Numbered from the stretch's first letter, positions 43,653 through 52,067 are shown. The stretch: DNA of 64,000 nucleotides from Bacillus sp. UNC41MFS5 (GCF_000686805.1 NZ_JMLP01000018.1:83621-147620); one strand, 5' to 3'. The notes: generated from the sequence alone by a model not told the origin. Numbers and translations: made by a program.

Positions 43653-43871
43653 ATGACAATTATCATTAATATTGATGTGATGTTAGCAAAACGAAAAATG
43701 AGCGTAACGGAGCTTTCGGAGAGGGTTGGAATTACGATGGCGAATCTTTCTATTCTGAAAAATGGGAAAGCAAAAGCGGTTCGTTTTTCAACATTAGAAG
43801 CAATATGTAAGTCTTTGGATTGTCAGCCAGGTGATATTTTGGAGTACAGAAGCGACGAAGACAATCAATAA
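43653..43871 (+). CDS. yozG: XRE/Cro-type regulator (YozG-like)
   Basis: A 72-residue single-domain helix-turn-helix protein: MLAKRKMSVTELSERVGITMANLSILKNGKAKAVRFSTLEAICKSLDCQPGDIL. The ATG at 43653 follows GAGGTGGAGG. It matches the YozG subfamily that accompanies DUF2975 genes and probably regulates its own operon. Confidence 0.92.
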   Translation: MTIIINIDVMLAKRKMSVTELSERVGITMANLSILKNGKAKAVRFSTLEAICKSLDCQPGDILEYRSDEDNQ

Positions 43872-43914
43872 AAACAGACAACAAATTTATTTAACGGGAG
43901 TCGATAGAGATTTT

Positions 43915-43940
43915 AAGGGATAGCATTAAGCTATCCCTTC
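43915..43940 (+). terminator. Hairpin after yozG
   Basis: AAGGGATAGC and GCTATCCCTT form a perfect 10-bp stem with a 5-base loop and weak T-tail. Confidence 0.6.
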
Positions 43941-44006
43941 TCTGCGTTATAATCGTTTAAACGCTCTTAATATGAATAATACTTAAGTAAAGACACTAGT
44001 TTGGAA

Positions 44007-44016
44007 GGGGGGGGGG
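44007..44016 (+). repeat. Ten-G homopolymer in the ribosome-binding region of the CBO0543-family gene
   Basis: An uninterrupted run of ten G lies between GAA and AGACGTC, seven bases before the ATG at 44024. It replaces an ordinary ribosome binding site in an otherwise A-T-rich context. Confidence 0.85.
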
Positions 44017-44023
44017 AGACGTC

Positions 44024-44563
44024 ATGTTACATACAGTTGTATCGTACTTAAGATTAGGGCTGCCCATTGTCTATATGATTGGTACTTGGCGGTTTGCTGA
44101 TTGGAGAAATTGGGAGAAGTACTATCCCACCATCCTTTTCATTATAGCTGTTGATTTTTTTATTACTGTCCTTATGTCGGAATACCCATTATGGACCTTT
44201 CAAGGTTCGTTAATCGTTCCCAACCATACCATTGCGGATTTTATGTTGACCTTTATCACTTTTCCCAACCTGACATTACTTTACCTATCCTTATACCCGT
44301 ATCAATCACATTGGCCTAAGCAAGTTTTATATATTGGCATCTGGTTTATTATTGAGGTGATTACGGAGTACCTGTTTTTGAGTGCCAAACTGATCTCCTA
44401 TACTCATGGTTGGAATTTTGGCTGGTCATGCTTGGTTTGGCTTTTTATGTTTATTGGACTGCGTCTCCACCATGCAAGGCCGCTTTGGGCATGGGTGCTT
44501 TGCTTTATGTGTTCTGCGTTTTTAATCCTATACTTTCATATTCCGGTTACGAAGTTTAGATGA
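44024..44563 (+). CDS. CBO0543 family membrane protein
   Basis: A 179-residue polytopic membrane protein with about five or six helices, Trp/Tyr-rich, showing GTWRFADWRNWEKYYPT near the N-terminus and GWNFGWSCLVWLFMFIGLRLHHARPLWAW. This is the CBO0543 family of spore-formers; function unknown. Its ribosome binding site is a ten-G run, so translation could depend on run length. A hairpin repeat follows the gene. Confidence 0.85.
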   Translation: MLHTVVSYLRLGLPIVYMIGTWRFADWRNWEKYYPTILFIIAVDFFITVLMSEYPLWTFQGSLIVPNHTIADFMLTFITFPNLTLLYLSLYPYQSHWPKQVLYIGIWFIIEVITEYLFLSAKLISYTHGWNFGWSCLVWLFMFIGLRLHHARPLWAWVLCFMCSAFLILYFHIPVTKFR

Positions 44564-44576
44564 TTTAATTAAGCAT

Positions 44577-44623
44577 AGGGACGATTCTTCTCCTTCAAAG
44601 AAGCAAGCGAACCGTCCCCGTGG
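44577..44623. repeat. GACGGTTCT hairpin repeat, copy B
   Basis: AGGGACGATTCTTC ... GCGAACCGTCCCCGTGG between convergent genes. It shares the end GAACCGTCCCCGTGG with other family members. Confidence 0.65.
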
Positions 44624-44666
44624 AACTGCCCTATTTTTTTGTGTGAAGACTGAACTTTTTTAAAAA

Positions 44667-45254
44667 TCACATTACTAAACATTTCTCTAATTGAAAAGTT
44701 TGAAATAGTTTTTCACCATCAACTATTTCATTGCTATTATCGAAAGGGGTAATCTGGATATTCTCCCATAGGCACTGTTTTTCTTGAATGCTTTGTACAT
44801 AGGTATCCCAGTTGGCCAGTTTCCAGCTGTCTCGTTCTAACCCTCTACTTTCCATTCTTTGTTTTAAGATGTCAAAGTCAATCGTAACCTGGAGAACCCT
44901 TTTGTTTACAGCCTGCCAGTTATATTTTTCTATCAATTCATTGATGTAATGCTTGTTTGCAAAATAACCCAGGAATGGAGCGTCCAGTATGACGGAATTT
45001 CCTAACTGGAGGTTGTCAGCTGCGATGTCTAGTAAGGTTTGATACTCAAGATCCATTACGACATCGGTATAAAAAGAACAGCCGTCACGGTCATGTGGGG
45101 AATATCCATTGGATTCTAGTAATTTACCAGTAAATTTGTTACAAATGATATCTTTATCTAAATAGCACCAATTATAAGTAGACGCGAGCAGTTTTCCGAC
45201 CGTCGACTTCCCAGAAGACGGGGTTCCGATTAAAAAAATAACAGTGGGTTCCAT
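44667..45254 (-). CDS. P-loop kinase-like AAA ATPase (zeta-toxin/shikimate-kinase-like fold)
   Basis: 195 residues. Walker A is GTPSSGKST (10-18). After it come DKDIICNKF, an aspartate in VILDAPFLGYF, and the lid segment RMESRGLERDSWKLANWD. Resembles small-molecule kinases that phosphorylate antibiotics, sugars or nucleosides; the target cannot be stated. The ATG follows CTAGGAGG. Its promoter region contains one of the three IclR-type palindromes (45297-45312). Confidence 0.8.
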   Translation of the reverse strand: MEPTVIFLIGTPSSGKSTVGKLLASTYNWCYLDKDIICNKFTGKLLESNGYSPHDRDGCSFYTDVVMDLEYQTLLDIAADNLQLGNSVILDAPFLGYFANKHYINELIEKYNWQAVNKRVLQVTIDFDILKQRMESRGLERDSWKLANWDTYVQSIQEKQCLWENIQITPFDNSNEIVDGEKLFQTFQLEKCLVM

Positions 45255-45296
45255 GTCAACATCCTCCTAGTTAATATCTAAACCGTTTACAATTTA

Positions 45297-45312
45297 GTTC
45301 GCATATACGAAC
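45297..45312. promoter_or_regulatory. IclR-type operator palindrome, copy 1
   Basis: GTTCGCATATACGAAC, with perfect GTTCG/CGAAC arms. An identical 16-mer occurs at 45477-45492, and a variant at 45458-45473. Confidence 0.75.
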
Positions 45313-45457
45313 CTAGTTCCGAGTGACGAATTATATTTTTAGAATATCTCACCTTTTCATTCATTTCAATCCCCATTTTTATATAAAAAACTTTTTAAAA
45401 GAAATTTTCAAAAAACTATTGTGTTTATTTTTTTAGGTCACTATACTTGAGTTATAA

Positions 45458-45473
45458 ATTCGATATGCCGAAT
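45458..45473. promoter_or_regulatory. IclR-type operator palindrome, variant
   Basis: ATTCGATATGCCGAAT keeps the TTCG-N6-CGAA arms of the two flanking copies, three bases before copy 3. Confidence 0.6.
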
Positions 45474-45476
45474 ATA

Positions 45477-45492
45477 GTTCGCATATACGAAC
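45477..45492. promoter_or_regulatory. IclR-type operator palindrome, copy 3
   Basis: GTTCGCATATACGAAC, identical to copy 1, ends 18 bases before the IclR-family ATG. Strong candidate for autoregulation. Confidence 0.78.
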
Positions 45493-45510
45493 TTCTGATA
45501 AGGAGTCATT

Positions 45511-46302
45511 ATGGAAAAGATACGAATCAATAAATCAGCCGAACGAGCCTTAGATCTTCTCGTATTGCTGGCCAAAACAAGTTCTTCCCTAACATTAAAT
45601 GAAATCTGTAAAGAGATGGACATGCCGAAAAGTAGCGGGTTTGAATTGGTGCAGACATTACTATATAAGGGATTCATAGAAATGGATGATCCTCGTTTAA
45701 AAACGTACCGATTAGGTTTAGCCGCTTTTGAAACAGGAATGGCGTATCAAACGAATATGGAGATTACCCAATTAGCCAGACCTTTGCTAATAGAATTGAA
45801 TAAACAAACTGGCAGTACTGTGTTCTTAGGAGTAGAAGATAAAGGCAAAGTCGTTTATCTGGATAAAGCCGAAAACTTCTCTGTGATGCGCCCGACTGCA
45901 AAGCTTGGTTCTCGCCGGTTTTTACATACTACTGGTGTGGGAAAAGCGCTTCTAGCTGCAATGCCTGATGAAAAAATTGAATATTTTTATAGTGATGGTG
46001 AGATTCCAAGAAAAACACCTTTCTCCATGGTAACCATGTCCGATATTTTACTAGATATGAAGGGAATCCGTGAACGGGGTTATTCGATTGATGACCGTGA
46101 AGACAATGAGGAAATGTATTGTATGGGGTCTGCGATTTTTGACCAGGCTAATCAGCCGGTTGCTGCCATCAGTATTGCCAGCGTCTACTCTAGTTTGACA
46201 CCCGAGAGAAAAGACCTGGTTAGTAAATTAATTACTGAAACCGCATTGAAACTATCTAATCAACTTGGATATAGCGGAAAAAGGTTATATGTGAATATTT
46301 AG
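45511..46302 (+). CDS. IclR-family transcriptional regulator (KdgR-like)
   Basis: 263 residues. The N-terminal winged helix-turn-helix (about 8-70: AERALDLLVLLAKTSSSLTLNEICKEMDMPKSSGFELVQTL) is followed by the GAF-like effector domain (about 85-255) with GSRRFLHTTGVGKALLAAMP and DREDNEEMYCMGSAIF. The ATG follows AAGGAG. A KDPG/KHG aldolase and sugar-acid transporters are downstream, so the effector is probably KDG or a related keto acid. Confidence 0.9.
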   Translation: MEKIRINKSAERALDLLVLLAKTSSSLTLNEICKEMDMPKSSGFELVQTLLYKGFIEMDDPRLKTYRLGLAAFETGMAYQTNMEITQLARPLLIELNKQTGSTVFLGVEDKGKVVYLDKAENFSVMRPTAKLGSRRFLHTTGVGKALLAAMPDEKIEYFYSDGEIPRKTPFSMVTMSDILLDMKGIRERGYSIDDREDNEEMYCMGSAIFDQANQPVAAISIASVYSSLTPERKDLVSKLITETALKLSNQLGYSGKRLYVNI

Positions 46303-46339
46303 AAATTCTAAATAGATAAAACAAAATAGGAGGGATTCC

Positions 46340-46996
46340 ATGCCTAGGAAACTAGCAAATTTAAAAAAGATCTATGAAAGCGGTATCGTCTTGATTATTC
46401 GTTCTGAAAGCGAAGAAGAGGCATTGGCCGTTTCTGAAGCTGCTATTAAAGGGGGGATTCAAGCATTAGAGATTACGATGAGTGTTCCTAACGCATTAAA
46501 TGTCATTCGAACCTTATCAAATAAATATAAGGACAAAGGGATTTTAATAGGGGCTGGCACCATCTTAGATGGAGAAACTGCTAGAGCAGCTATACTTGCT
46601 GGTGCAGAACTATTAGTTAGTCCACAGTTGAATCCAGAGATGATCAAAATGGCAAACCGCTATCAAGCGATCACCATCAGTGGGGCCTTTACTCCAAGGG
46701 ATGTAATCGAAACGTTAGAGGCGGGAGCTGACATTGTAAAGCTATTCCCAGCTGAAGTAGTAGGTCCAAAATATGTAAGTGCCATTATGGCTCCAGTTCC
46801 AGAGGCACCGATTGTCCCAACAGGCGGCGTGACTCCAGAGAATGTTCATGAGTGGCTCGAAGCGGGTTGTATAGGTGTAGGTGTGGGAAGCTATATTTCA
46901 AAAGCCGCCCGAAAGGATGGGGATTATCAAAAGGTTACTACTGCCGCAAAAGAATTCGTTGAAGCAGTAGCTAATGCACAATACTCCTTGGTTTAA
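46340..46996 (+). CDS. Bifunctional KDPG / 4-hydroxy-2-oxoglutarate aldolase, second copy
   Basis: A 218-residue class I aldolase with VLIIRSES, LEITMSV (catalytic Glu), GAGTILDGETARAAILAGAELLVSPQLN, the Schiff-base segment DIVKLFPAEVVGPKYVSAI and PTGGV. A paralog of 7126-7776 but clearly diverged. The ATG follows AGGAGGG, 37 bp after the IclR gene, so they form an operon. No kinase is encoded beside it, so it either uses KdgK from the first island or cleaves an unphosphorylated 4-hydroxy-2-oxo acid. Confidence 0.92.
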   Translation: MPRKLANLKKIYESGIVLIIRSESEEEALAVSEAAIKGGIQALEITMSVPNALNVIRTLSNKYKDKGILIGAGTILDGETARAAILAGAELLVSPQLNPEMIKMANRYQAITISGAFTPRDVIETLEAGADIVKLFPAEVVGPKYVSAIMAPVPEAPIVPTGGVTPENVHEWLEAGCIGVGVGSYISKAARKDGDYQKVTTAAKEFVEAVANAQYSLV

Positions 46997-47003
46997 CCAC
47001 TTG

Positions 47004-47033
47004 TAGGATTGAGTTCATTGCACTCATCCTACT
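47004..47033 (+). terminator. Hairpin between aldolase and MFS genes
   Basis: GTAGGAT-GAGT and ACTC-ATCCTAC pair around a short loop. No T-tail, so it could slow transcription or stabilise the upstream mRNA. Confidence 0.45.
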
Positions 47034-47113
47034 GACCGTCATGGTTGGACAAAGTTTGCAATACATAACTATTGGAGGAAATGCAAACGCGTTCAATGGT
47101 GTGAGACGGTCAG
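47032..47113 (+). promoter_or_regulatory. Inverted repeat enclosing a cre-like box before the MFS gene
   Basis: CTGACCGTC at 47032-47040 pairs with GACGGTCAG at 47105-47113. Between them TGCAAACGCGTTCA (47082-47095) matches the CcpA consensus except at two positions. Possibly CcpA control of the transporter. Confidence 0.4.
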
Positions 47114-47190
47114 GCTTAATAAAACGAGACCATTTCGTTTGATAATGTAAGGGTATTCACATGCTTATTTTAAAAAGAGGAGGTTATATT

Positions 47191-48480
47191 ATGGCTAAAT
47201 TACAGGAAGAAGTCCTTCAAGGGACTAAACCAGCGAAAGGGATCAATCAATTCCGATGGACTTTTGTTTTTATTATCTTAATTGGAGCAGTTGTTAACTA
47301 TTTAGACCGAGCGAATCTAAGTGTAGCGAATCCTTTAATATCTAAGGAGTTTGGTTTATCTCCATTACAAATGGGTGTATTATTGTCGGCGTTCCTTTGG
47401 CCGTATGCATTGGCAAACCTTCCAGCAGGCTGGCTTGTTGATAAAATTGGTCCGAAAAAAATGTTTACAGGGGCGATTGGTTCATGGTCGATTGTTTCCG
47501 TTTTGACCGCATTTACTAACAGCTATTCTATTTTTTATACTTTACGCGTATTGCTTGGTATTTCGGAATCACCGTTTTTTCCTTCGGCTACAAAGGCCAT
47601 TAATACTTGGTTTTCTAAAAAAGACCGCGGAACACCATTAGCCATTGTTAATACCGGGTCTCAAATTGCGAACGGAATTGCGCCTCCACTACTAACCGCG
47701 TTAATGCTCACTTACTCTTGGAAGATTATGTTTTTGGTTGTAGGAGCAGCAGGTTTGGTAGTAATGGCTGTTTGGTGGTTCGTATACCGTGACCCAAGTA
47801 AATTTGAATTAGTTGAAATCAATAAGGATGAGCAGGAAGAAATCCAGGTTCAATCTACAGAAAAGCAAATTGGCTGGGGAAGTTTATTTAAATATAAATC
47901 CACATGGTTTATGATCTTTGGTAACTTTGGACTTGTTTATACTATGTGGACATTCTTAACTTGGCTGCCAGGTTACTTAGTGGCTGACCGTGGGTTAACT
48001 GTATTAAAAACAGGCTGGATTGCTTCTATTCCATTCTTAATGGGGATTATTGGTGTACCGCTTGGCGGCATCATCTCTGACTACTTTATTCGTAAAGGCT
48101 ATCAACCAATTAAGGCGCGCAAAATTCCTCTTGTATGCGGAGCAATTCTTGCAGCGTGTGCCGTCATTCCAATTCCATATGTGTCTGGCGTTAATGCGGC
48201 GATTACTTTAATCACAATTGCTTATTTTGCTTCTTCTGTGCCGACTGGTGTCATCTGGACACTTGCAACCGATGTTGCACCGAAAAACATGGTCGCATCA
48301 TTAGGTTCCATCCAAAATTTTGGCGGCTTTATTGGAGCAGCGTTAGCACCAATCGTTACGGGCGCGATTGTACAAGCAACAGGATCGTTTGAATTTGTCT
48401 TTATTGTTGGGGCTGTATTGCTGATTGTTTCGGCTGTTAGCTATGGTATCTTCTTGAAAAAGCCGATTGAGGTGAAGTAA
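47191..48480 (+). CDS. MFS transporter, ACS family, sugar-acid importer
   Basis: 429 residues, 12 helices. Helix 1 region NYLDRANLSVANPLISKEFGL, then LPAGWLVDKIGPKKMF and LLGISESPFFPSATKAINTWF: the GudP/ExuT-like branch, distinct from the two transporters of the first island. The start is ATG 47191 after GAGGAGG; the ATG at 47161 has no site. It follows the aldolase and probably imports the acid whose breakdown ends there. Confidence 0.9.
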   Translation: MAKLQEEVLQGTKPAKGINQFRWTFVFIILIGAVVNYLDRANLSVANPLISKEFGLSPLQMGVLLSAFLWPYALANLPAGWLVDKIGPKKMFTGAIGSWSIVSVLTAFTNSYSIFYTLRVLLGISESPFFPSATKAINTWFSKKDRGTPLAIVNTGSQIANGIAPPLLTALMLTYSWKIMFLVVGAAGLVVMAVWWFVYRDPSKFELVEINKDEQEEIQVQSTEKQIGWGSLFKYKSTWFMIFGNFGLVYTMWTFLTWLPGYLVADRGLTVLKTGWIASIPFLMGIIGVPLGGIISDYFIRKGYQPIKARKIPLVCGAILAACAVIPIPYVSGVNAAITLITIAYFASSVPTGVIWTLATDVAPKNMVASLGSIQNFGGFIGAALAPIVTGAIVQATGSFEFVFIVGAVLLIVSAVSYGIFLKKPIEVK

Positions 48481-48505
48481 GATGTTTTTTTTAGAAAAAA
48501 GAAAA

Positions 48506-48538
48506 CCATCCTATACTTTGGCGAGCAAAAGGATGGTC
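48506..48538 (+). terminator. First hairpin after the MFS gene
   Basis: ACCATCCT and AGGATGGT pair around a 17-base loop; weak tail. Confidence 0.5.
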
Positions 48539-48586
48539 CTCTAAAAAAGTAATTGAATAAACAACCATACTTGGCGGTATTGGTTG

Positions 48587-48620
48587 AAAAGAGAAGTGTT
48601 CTCAGCACTTCTCTTTTTTA
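48587..48620 (+). terminator. Terminator after the MFS gene
   Basis: AGAGAAGTG and CACTTCTCT pair around a 7-base loop, followed by T6. Confidence 0.9.
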
Positions 48621-48716
48621 TTATACAATAGTTTCCCTTTTAAAAGTAAGAATCTATAAATCTAGAAGCAAGAGAATCGTCCCCGTGGATTCGTAAATTT
48701 AATTTTCTAAATTGTA

Positions 48717-48746
48717 TTTACAATTCGTCTTTCTCGCATATATAAT
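48717..48746 (+). promoter_or_regulatory. Sigma-A-type promoter of the RraA-like operon
   Basis: TTTACA (48717-48722), an 18-base spacer and TATAAT (48741-48746). The operator at 48751-48767 lies just downstream of the -10 box. Confidence 0.6.
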
Positions 48747-48750
48747 GTAT

Positions 48751-48767
48751 TTGTATTTGTATACAAT
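48751..48767. promoter_or_regulatory. 17-bp operator shared with the rocB-like gene
   Basis: TTGTATTTGTATACAAT. Its reverse complement is found unchanged at 52947-52963. The core TTGTATACAA is a perfect palindrome, typical of GntR/FCD regulators such as the one at 52209. Confidence 0.7.
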
Positions 48768-48792
48768 GAAAGAGAGGGGTAGAAATAACCGA

Positions 48793-49473
48793 ATGAAGAT
48801 TATTTCTGAGATTAAAAGACCAGATCCACAAGTGATTAAAGAGTTGGAAGCGATTTCTCCGAGTGATTATGGACACAGTCTCAATTTTCAACTAATCAGT
48901 ACAAGAAAAATCAAACCCTTATTTCCAATTGACGGCACCTTTGCTGGACCTGCACTCACCGTAAGAATTCCTCCCAATGATGGTTTATTAATCAATAAGG
49001 CACTTGATTTTGTGAAACCTGGGGATGTAGTGGTTATTGATATGAACGAAGAAGAACGCTTTGCTTGTTGGGGAGAAATCACCACGAAACTTGCGATGGA
49101 AAAAGGTGCGATTGCTTGTATCATTAATGGAGCGGTTACAGATACCCGCATGATTATTGATCTCCAATTTAAGGTTTTTTCTTACGCAGTTTCCCCGTTA
49201 ACCACCAAGGTTTATAGTCTTGATGGAGATGTCAATGTGCCAGTATCCATTTCCGGTTGTGTGATCAACCCCGGAGATATTATTGTCGGAAGCAACGATG
49301 GCTTGTTAGTGGTCCCAAAAGAGGATGCCTTAACCTATCTTGAAATTGGTAAAAAGGAACAGGAAGCCGATGAAAAACGCCGCCAAGATTTGGAACAGTT
49401 AGGAGCAGAGAATTATCTTCGCCGCTTCGACCCATTATGGAATCAACTCCTAGAAAAGAACGAGATTGACTAA
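48793..49473 (+). CDS. RraA-like aldolase family protein (HMG/CHA aldolase-like)
   Basis: A 226-residue cytosolic protein of the RraA/4-hydroxy-4-methyl-2-oxoglutarate aldolase superfamily: FAGPALTVRIPPNDGLLINKAL, PGDVVVIDMNEE, CWGEITTKLAMEKGAIACIINGAVTDTRMI, then NPGDIIVGSNDGLLVVP. The usual Arg-Asp pair of pyruvate aldolases appears as Thr-Asp (GAVTD) with an Arg two residues on, so activity may differ. ATG 48793 is chosen (GAGAGGGG upstream); the ATG at 48766 overlaps the operator. Next to a transporter and an aminotransferase. Confidence 0.85.
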   Translation: MKIISEIKRPDPQVIKELEAISPSDYGHSLNFQLISTRKIKPLFPIDGTFAGPALTVRIPPNDGLLINKALDFVKPGDVVVIDMNEEERFACWGEITTKLAMEKGAIACIINGAVTDTRMIIDLQFKVFSYAVSPLTTKVYSLDGDVNVPVSISGCVINPGDIIVGSNDGLLVVPKEDALTYLEIGKKEQEADEKRRQDLEQLGAENYLRRFDPLWNQLLEKNEID

Positions 49474-49543
49474 TGATATGAATCTATTGAAATGAATACC
49501 ATTTTTTCTGCTTTTCTACATTTATATTAAAAAGGGAGAGGGT

Positions 49544-50857
49544 ATGATGGCAAGATTGGAAGCTGAAAAACAAATAGAAACGGTGCAGGTAAGAGAAAAG
49601 AAAATTGGGTTACGTTGGGGACTTGCCTTTCTATTTTTTGTTATTGGTTTCATCGCTTACATGGACCGATCAAATATTTCGATCGTTGCTGTACCAATGA
49701 TGGAAGATTTGGGATTGAATAAAGTTCAATTTGGACTACTCTCTTCCCTTTTTTACTTAGGGTATTGTTTTGCGCAAATTCCCGGCGGTATGCTGGCCGA
49801 AAGGTTTGGTGCCAGGAAAATCGTAACCATCGCCGTTGCCTGGTGGTCTGTCTTTACGGCGTTAACAGCGGCTAGTGCCAATTATGTTGTCATGTGTATC
49901 GTGCGATTTTTATTTGGAGCTGGTGAGGGTCCGATGTATCCGGGGAACGCCGTGTTCAACTCTCACTGGTTTCAAAAGCATGAAAAAGGACGTGCGTCTA
50001 GTGCTTTGTTAGCGGGCTCCTTCTTGGGTCCGGTTATTGCACCAGGAATTTCAGTCGCCATTTTGGCAGCGTTTGGCTGGCATGGGGTATTTTATGTATT
50101 TGGTCTTTTGGGCATCGTCGTTGCATTGGCTTGGTATTTCTTCGGAAGAGATAAACCAGAACAGCATCCGTGGATTTCTGAAACAGAAAAAAGGCTCATT
50201 ATGGAAAATCGCAGTTTTTCCGGACTTCAAAAAAAATCGGCCCCATGGAAGCTGTATTTGAAAAACTATCGATTTTGGTTGGTGGGGATACAATATCTAG
50301 TAGTCATCTACATGAACACCTTCTTTTTAACATGGCTGCCTACATATTTGATGGAGGCAAGGAACTTTTCTCTAAAAGAAATGGGATTTGCTGCTAGTTT
50401 CCCGTGGTTGGCTATCTGTCTGTCTGTACTAATCGGAGGTGCTGTTTCAGATAAAATCCTCCAAAAAACAAACTCGCGGATGATTGCCCGTGGGGGAATG
50501 GCTGTATTCGGTTTTGTCGTTTTCATGGCAGGCTTGTATCTCTCTGCTTACTCTGTTAGTCCTACATCAAACGTTGTTTGGTTGACCATTACTCTTGGTG
50601 CACTAGGGCTGCCTATTGTTGCTTCATGGGCGATTGCAAACGATTTAGGTCAAGAATTCTCCGGTTCTGTCAGTGGCTGGATGAATACGTGGGGAGCCAT
50701 TGGAGGGATCACCTCTCCGATTATTTGCGGATGGTTTGCACAAGAAATGGGTTGGAACACGACTCTATTAATCAACATTCTCCCTGTCATTATCGCCGCT
50801 TTGATCTGGTTCTTTATTAAGCCTGACCGTCCATTAGTTCCAGTGGAAAAAAAATAA
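49544..50857 (+). CDS. MFS transporter, ACS family
   Basis: 437 residues, 12 helices. Signature YMDRSNISIVAVPMMEDLGLNKVQFG in helix 1, PGGMLAERFGARKIV, and RFLFGAGEGPMYPGNAVFNSHWF. The fourth ACS transporter in 50 kb and the most divergent of them. The ATG follows AAGGGAGAGGG. Lies between the RraA-like aldolase and an aminotransferase, so it probably imports a carboxylic or hydroxy-amino acid processed by them. Substrate not determinable. Confidence 0.9.
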   Translation: MMARLEAEKQIETVQVREKKIGLRWGLAFLFFVIGFIAYMDRSNISIVAVPMMEDLGLNKVQFGLLSSLFYLGYCFAQIPGGMLAERFGARKIVTIAVAWWSVFTALTAASANYVVMCIVRFLFGAGEGPMYPGNAVFNSHWFQKHEKGRASSALLAGSFLGPVIAPGISVAILAAFGWHGVFYVFGLLGIVVALAWYFFGRDKPEQHPWISETEKRLIMENRSFSGLQKKSAPWKLYLKNYRFWLVGIQYLVVIYMNTFFLTWLPTYLMEARNFSLKEMGFAASFPWLAICLSVLIGGAVSDKILQKTNSRMIARGGMAVFGFVVFMAGLYLSAYSVSPTSNVVWLTITLGALGLPIVASWAIANDLGQEFSGSVSGWMNTWGAIGGITSPIICGWFAQEMGWNTTLLINILPVIIAALIWFFIKPDRPLVPVEKK

Positions 50858-50888
50858 GAAGTGTAAAACTAAAAAAAGGTGAGATCAC

Positions 50889-52067
50889 ATGGAAAATTTG
50901 ATCAATAAACGAGTTACGACGATTCAGGTTCCTAGTATTAGGAAATTTTCCAATATGGTGGTTGATTATCCTGATGCGATTAATCTTACCCTAGGCCAGC
51001 CTGATTTTCGTACACCCGAGCATATAAAAGAAGCGGGTATTGCAGCCATAAGGCAGAACCAAACGGCCTATACGCATAATGCGGGGTTACTTAGCCTTAG
51101 ACAAGCGGCTAGTGACTTTGTGCATCGTAAATACGGTCTATCCTATGACGCCGAAAAGGAGATCATTGTCACCACCGGAGCGACAGAAGCTATTGATATC
51201 GCCTTTCGCACGATTTTACGTGAGGGCGATGAAGTCCTTCTTCCGGCTCCTATCTATCCAGGGTACGAACCGCTCATCCGATTGTGTGGGGCAACCCCAA
51301 TCTATATTGATGTGACTCAAAATCAATTCAAGCTGAATGCCGAACTGCTTGAAAATAAACTAACGGATCGAACACGCTGCATTGTTCTTTGCTCTCCATC
51401 CAACCCGTTAGGAAGCGTGTTAGATCAAGAAGAGATTATTGAACTAGCAAGACTTCTGAGGGAAAAGAATATATTCGTAGTTTCGGATGAGATATATAGT
51501 GAACTGACTTTTGATAAAAAACATTTTTCGATTGCCACTGTTCCTGGAATGAGGGAAAAAACAATCGTGATTAATGGTCTAGCGAAGTCCCATTCTATGA
51601 CCGGGTGGAGAATTGGTTTTACCTTTGCGCCGGCCTATTTATCTGAACAGATGTTGAAGGTGCATCTTTATAATTCAGTCTGTGCCAGCACGATCAGCCA
51701 GCATGCAGCCGTTGAAGCTCTTACCCATGGGATCAATGATGCGCATCCAATGGTCGTCGAATATCGGAAGAGAAGAGATTATGTTTGCCAGCGTTTACCG
51801 AAGATGGGATTTGATGTGGTGAAACCAGAAGGGGCTTTTTATGTTTTCCCTTCGATAAAAAGTACCAACATGAATTCCTTTGATTTTGCAATGGCTCTAT
51901 TACAAGAAGCAAAAGTGGCGGTGGTGCCTGGCACTGGGTTTTCTGAGTATGGAGAAGGTTTCATAAGGATTTCCTATGCGGCTTCTATGGAGATGCTCAT
52001 AACAGCTTTCGATCGAATGGAACTTTTTATGGATTCGATTAAAAACAAAAAGGCAGTCTCGAACTAA
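50889..52067 (+). CDS. PLP-dependent class I aminotransferase (PatA-like)
   Basis: 392 residues. Fold type I aminotransferase: NLTLGQPDFRTPEHI, TAYTHNAGLLSLRQAA, GATEAIDIAFRTIL, CSPSNPLGSVL (substrate Arg region follows), VSDEIYSEL, and the PLP-lysine in GLAKSHSMTGWRIGF. Closest in style to N-acetyl-diaminopimelate/aromatic aminotransferase PatA. The ATG follows AAAGGTGAG, 32 bp after the transporter, in one operon with RraA-like and MFS genes. It likely converts an imported amino acid into the keto acid cleaved by the aldolase (inference). Confidence 0.9.
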   Translation: MENLINKRVTTIQVPSIRKFSNMVVDYPDAINLTLGQPDFRTPEHIKEAGIAAIRQNQTAYTHNAGLLSLRQAASDFVHRKYGLSYDAEKEIIVTTGATEAIDIAFRTILREGDEVLLPAPIYPGYEPLIRLCGATPIYIDVTQNQFKLNAELLENKLTDRTRCIVLCSPSNPLGSVLDQEEIIELARLLREKNIFVVSDEIYSELTFDKKHFSIATVPGMREKTIVINGLAKSHSMTGWRIGFTFAPAYLSEQMLKVHLYNSVCASTISQHAAVEALTHGINDAHPMVVEYRKRRDYVCQRLPKMGFDVVKPEGAFYVFPSIKSTNMNSFDFAMALLQEAKVAVVPGTGFSEYGEGFIRISYAASMEMLITAFDRMELFMDSIKNKKAVSN

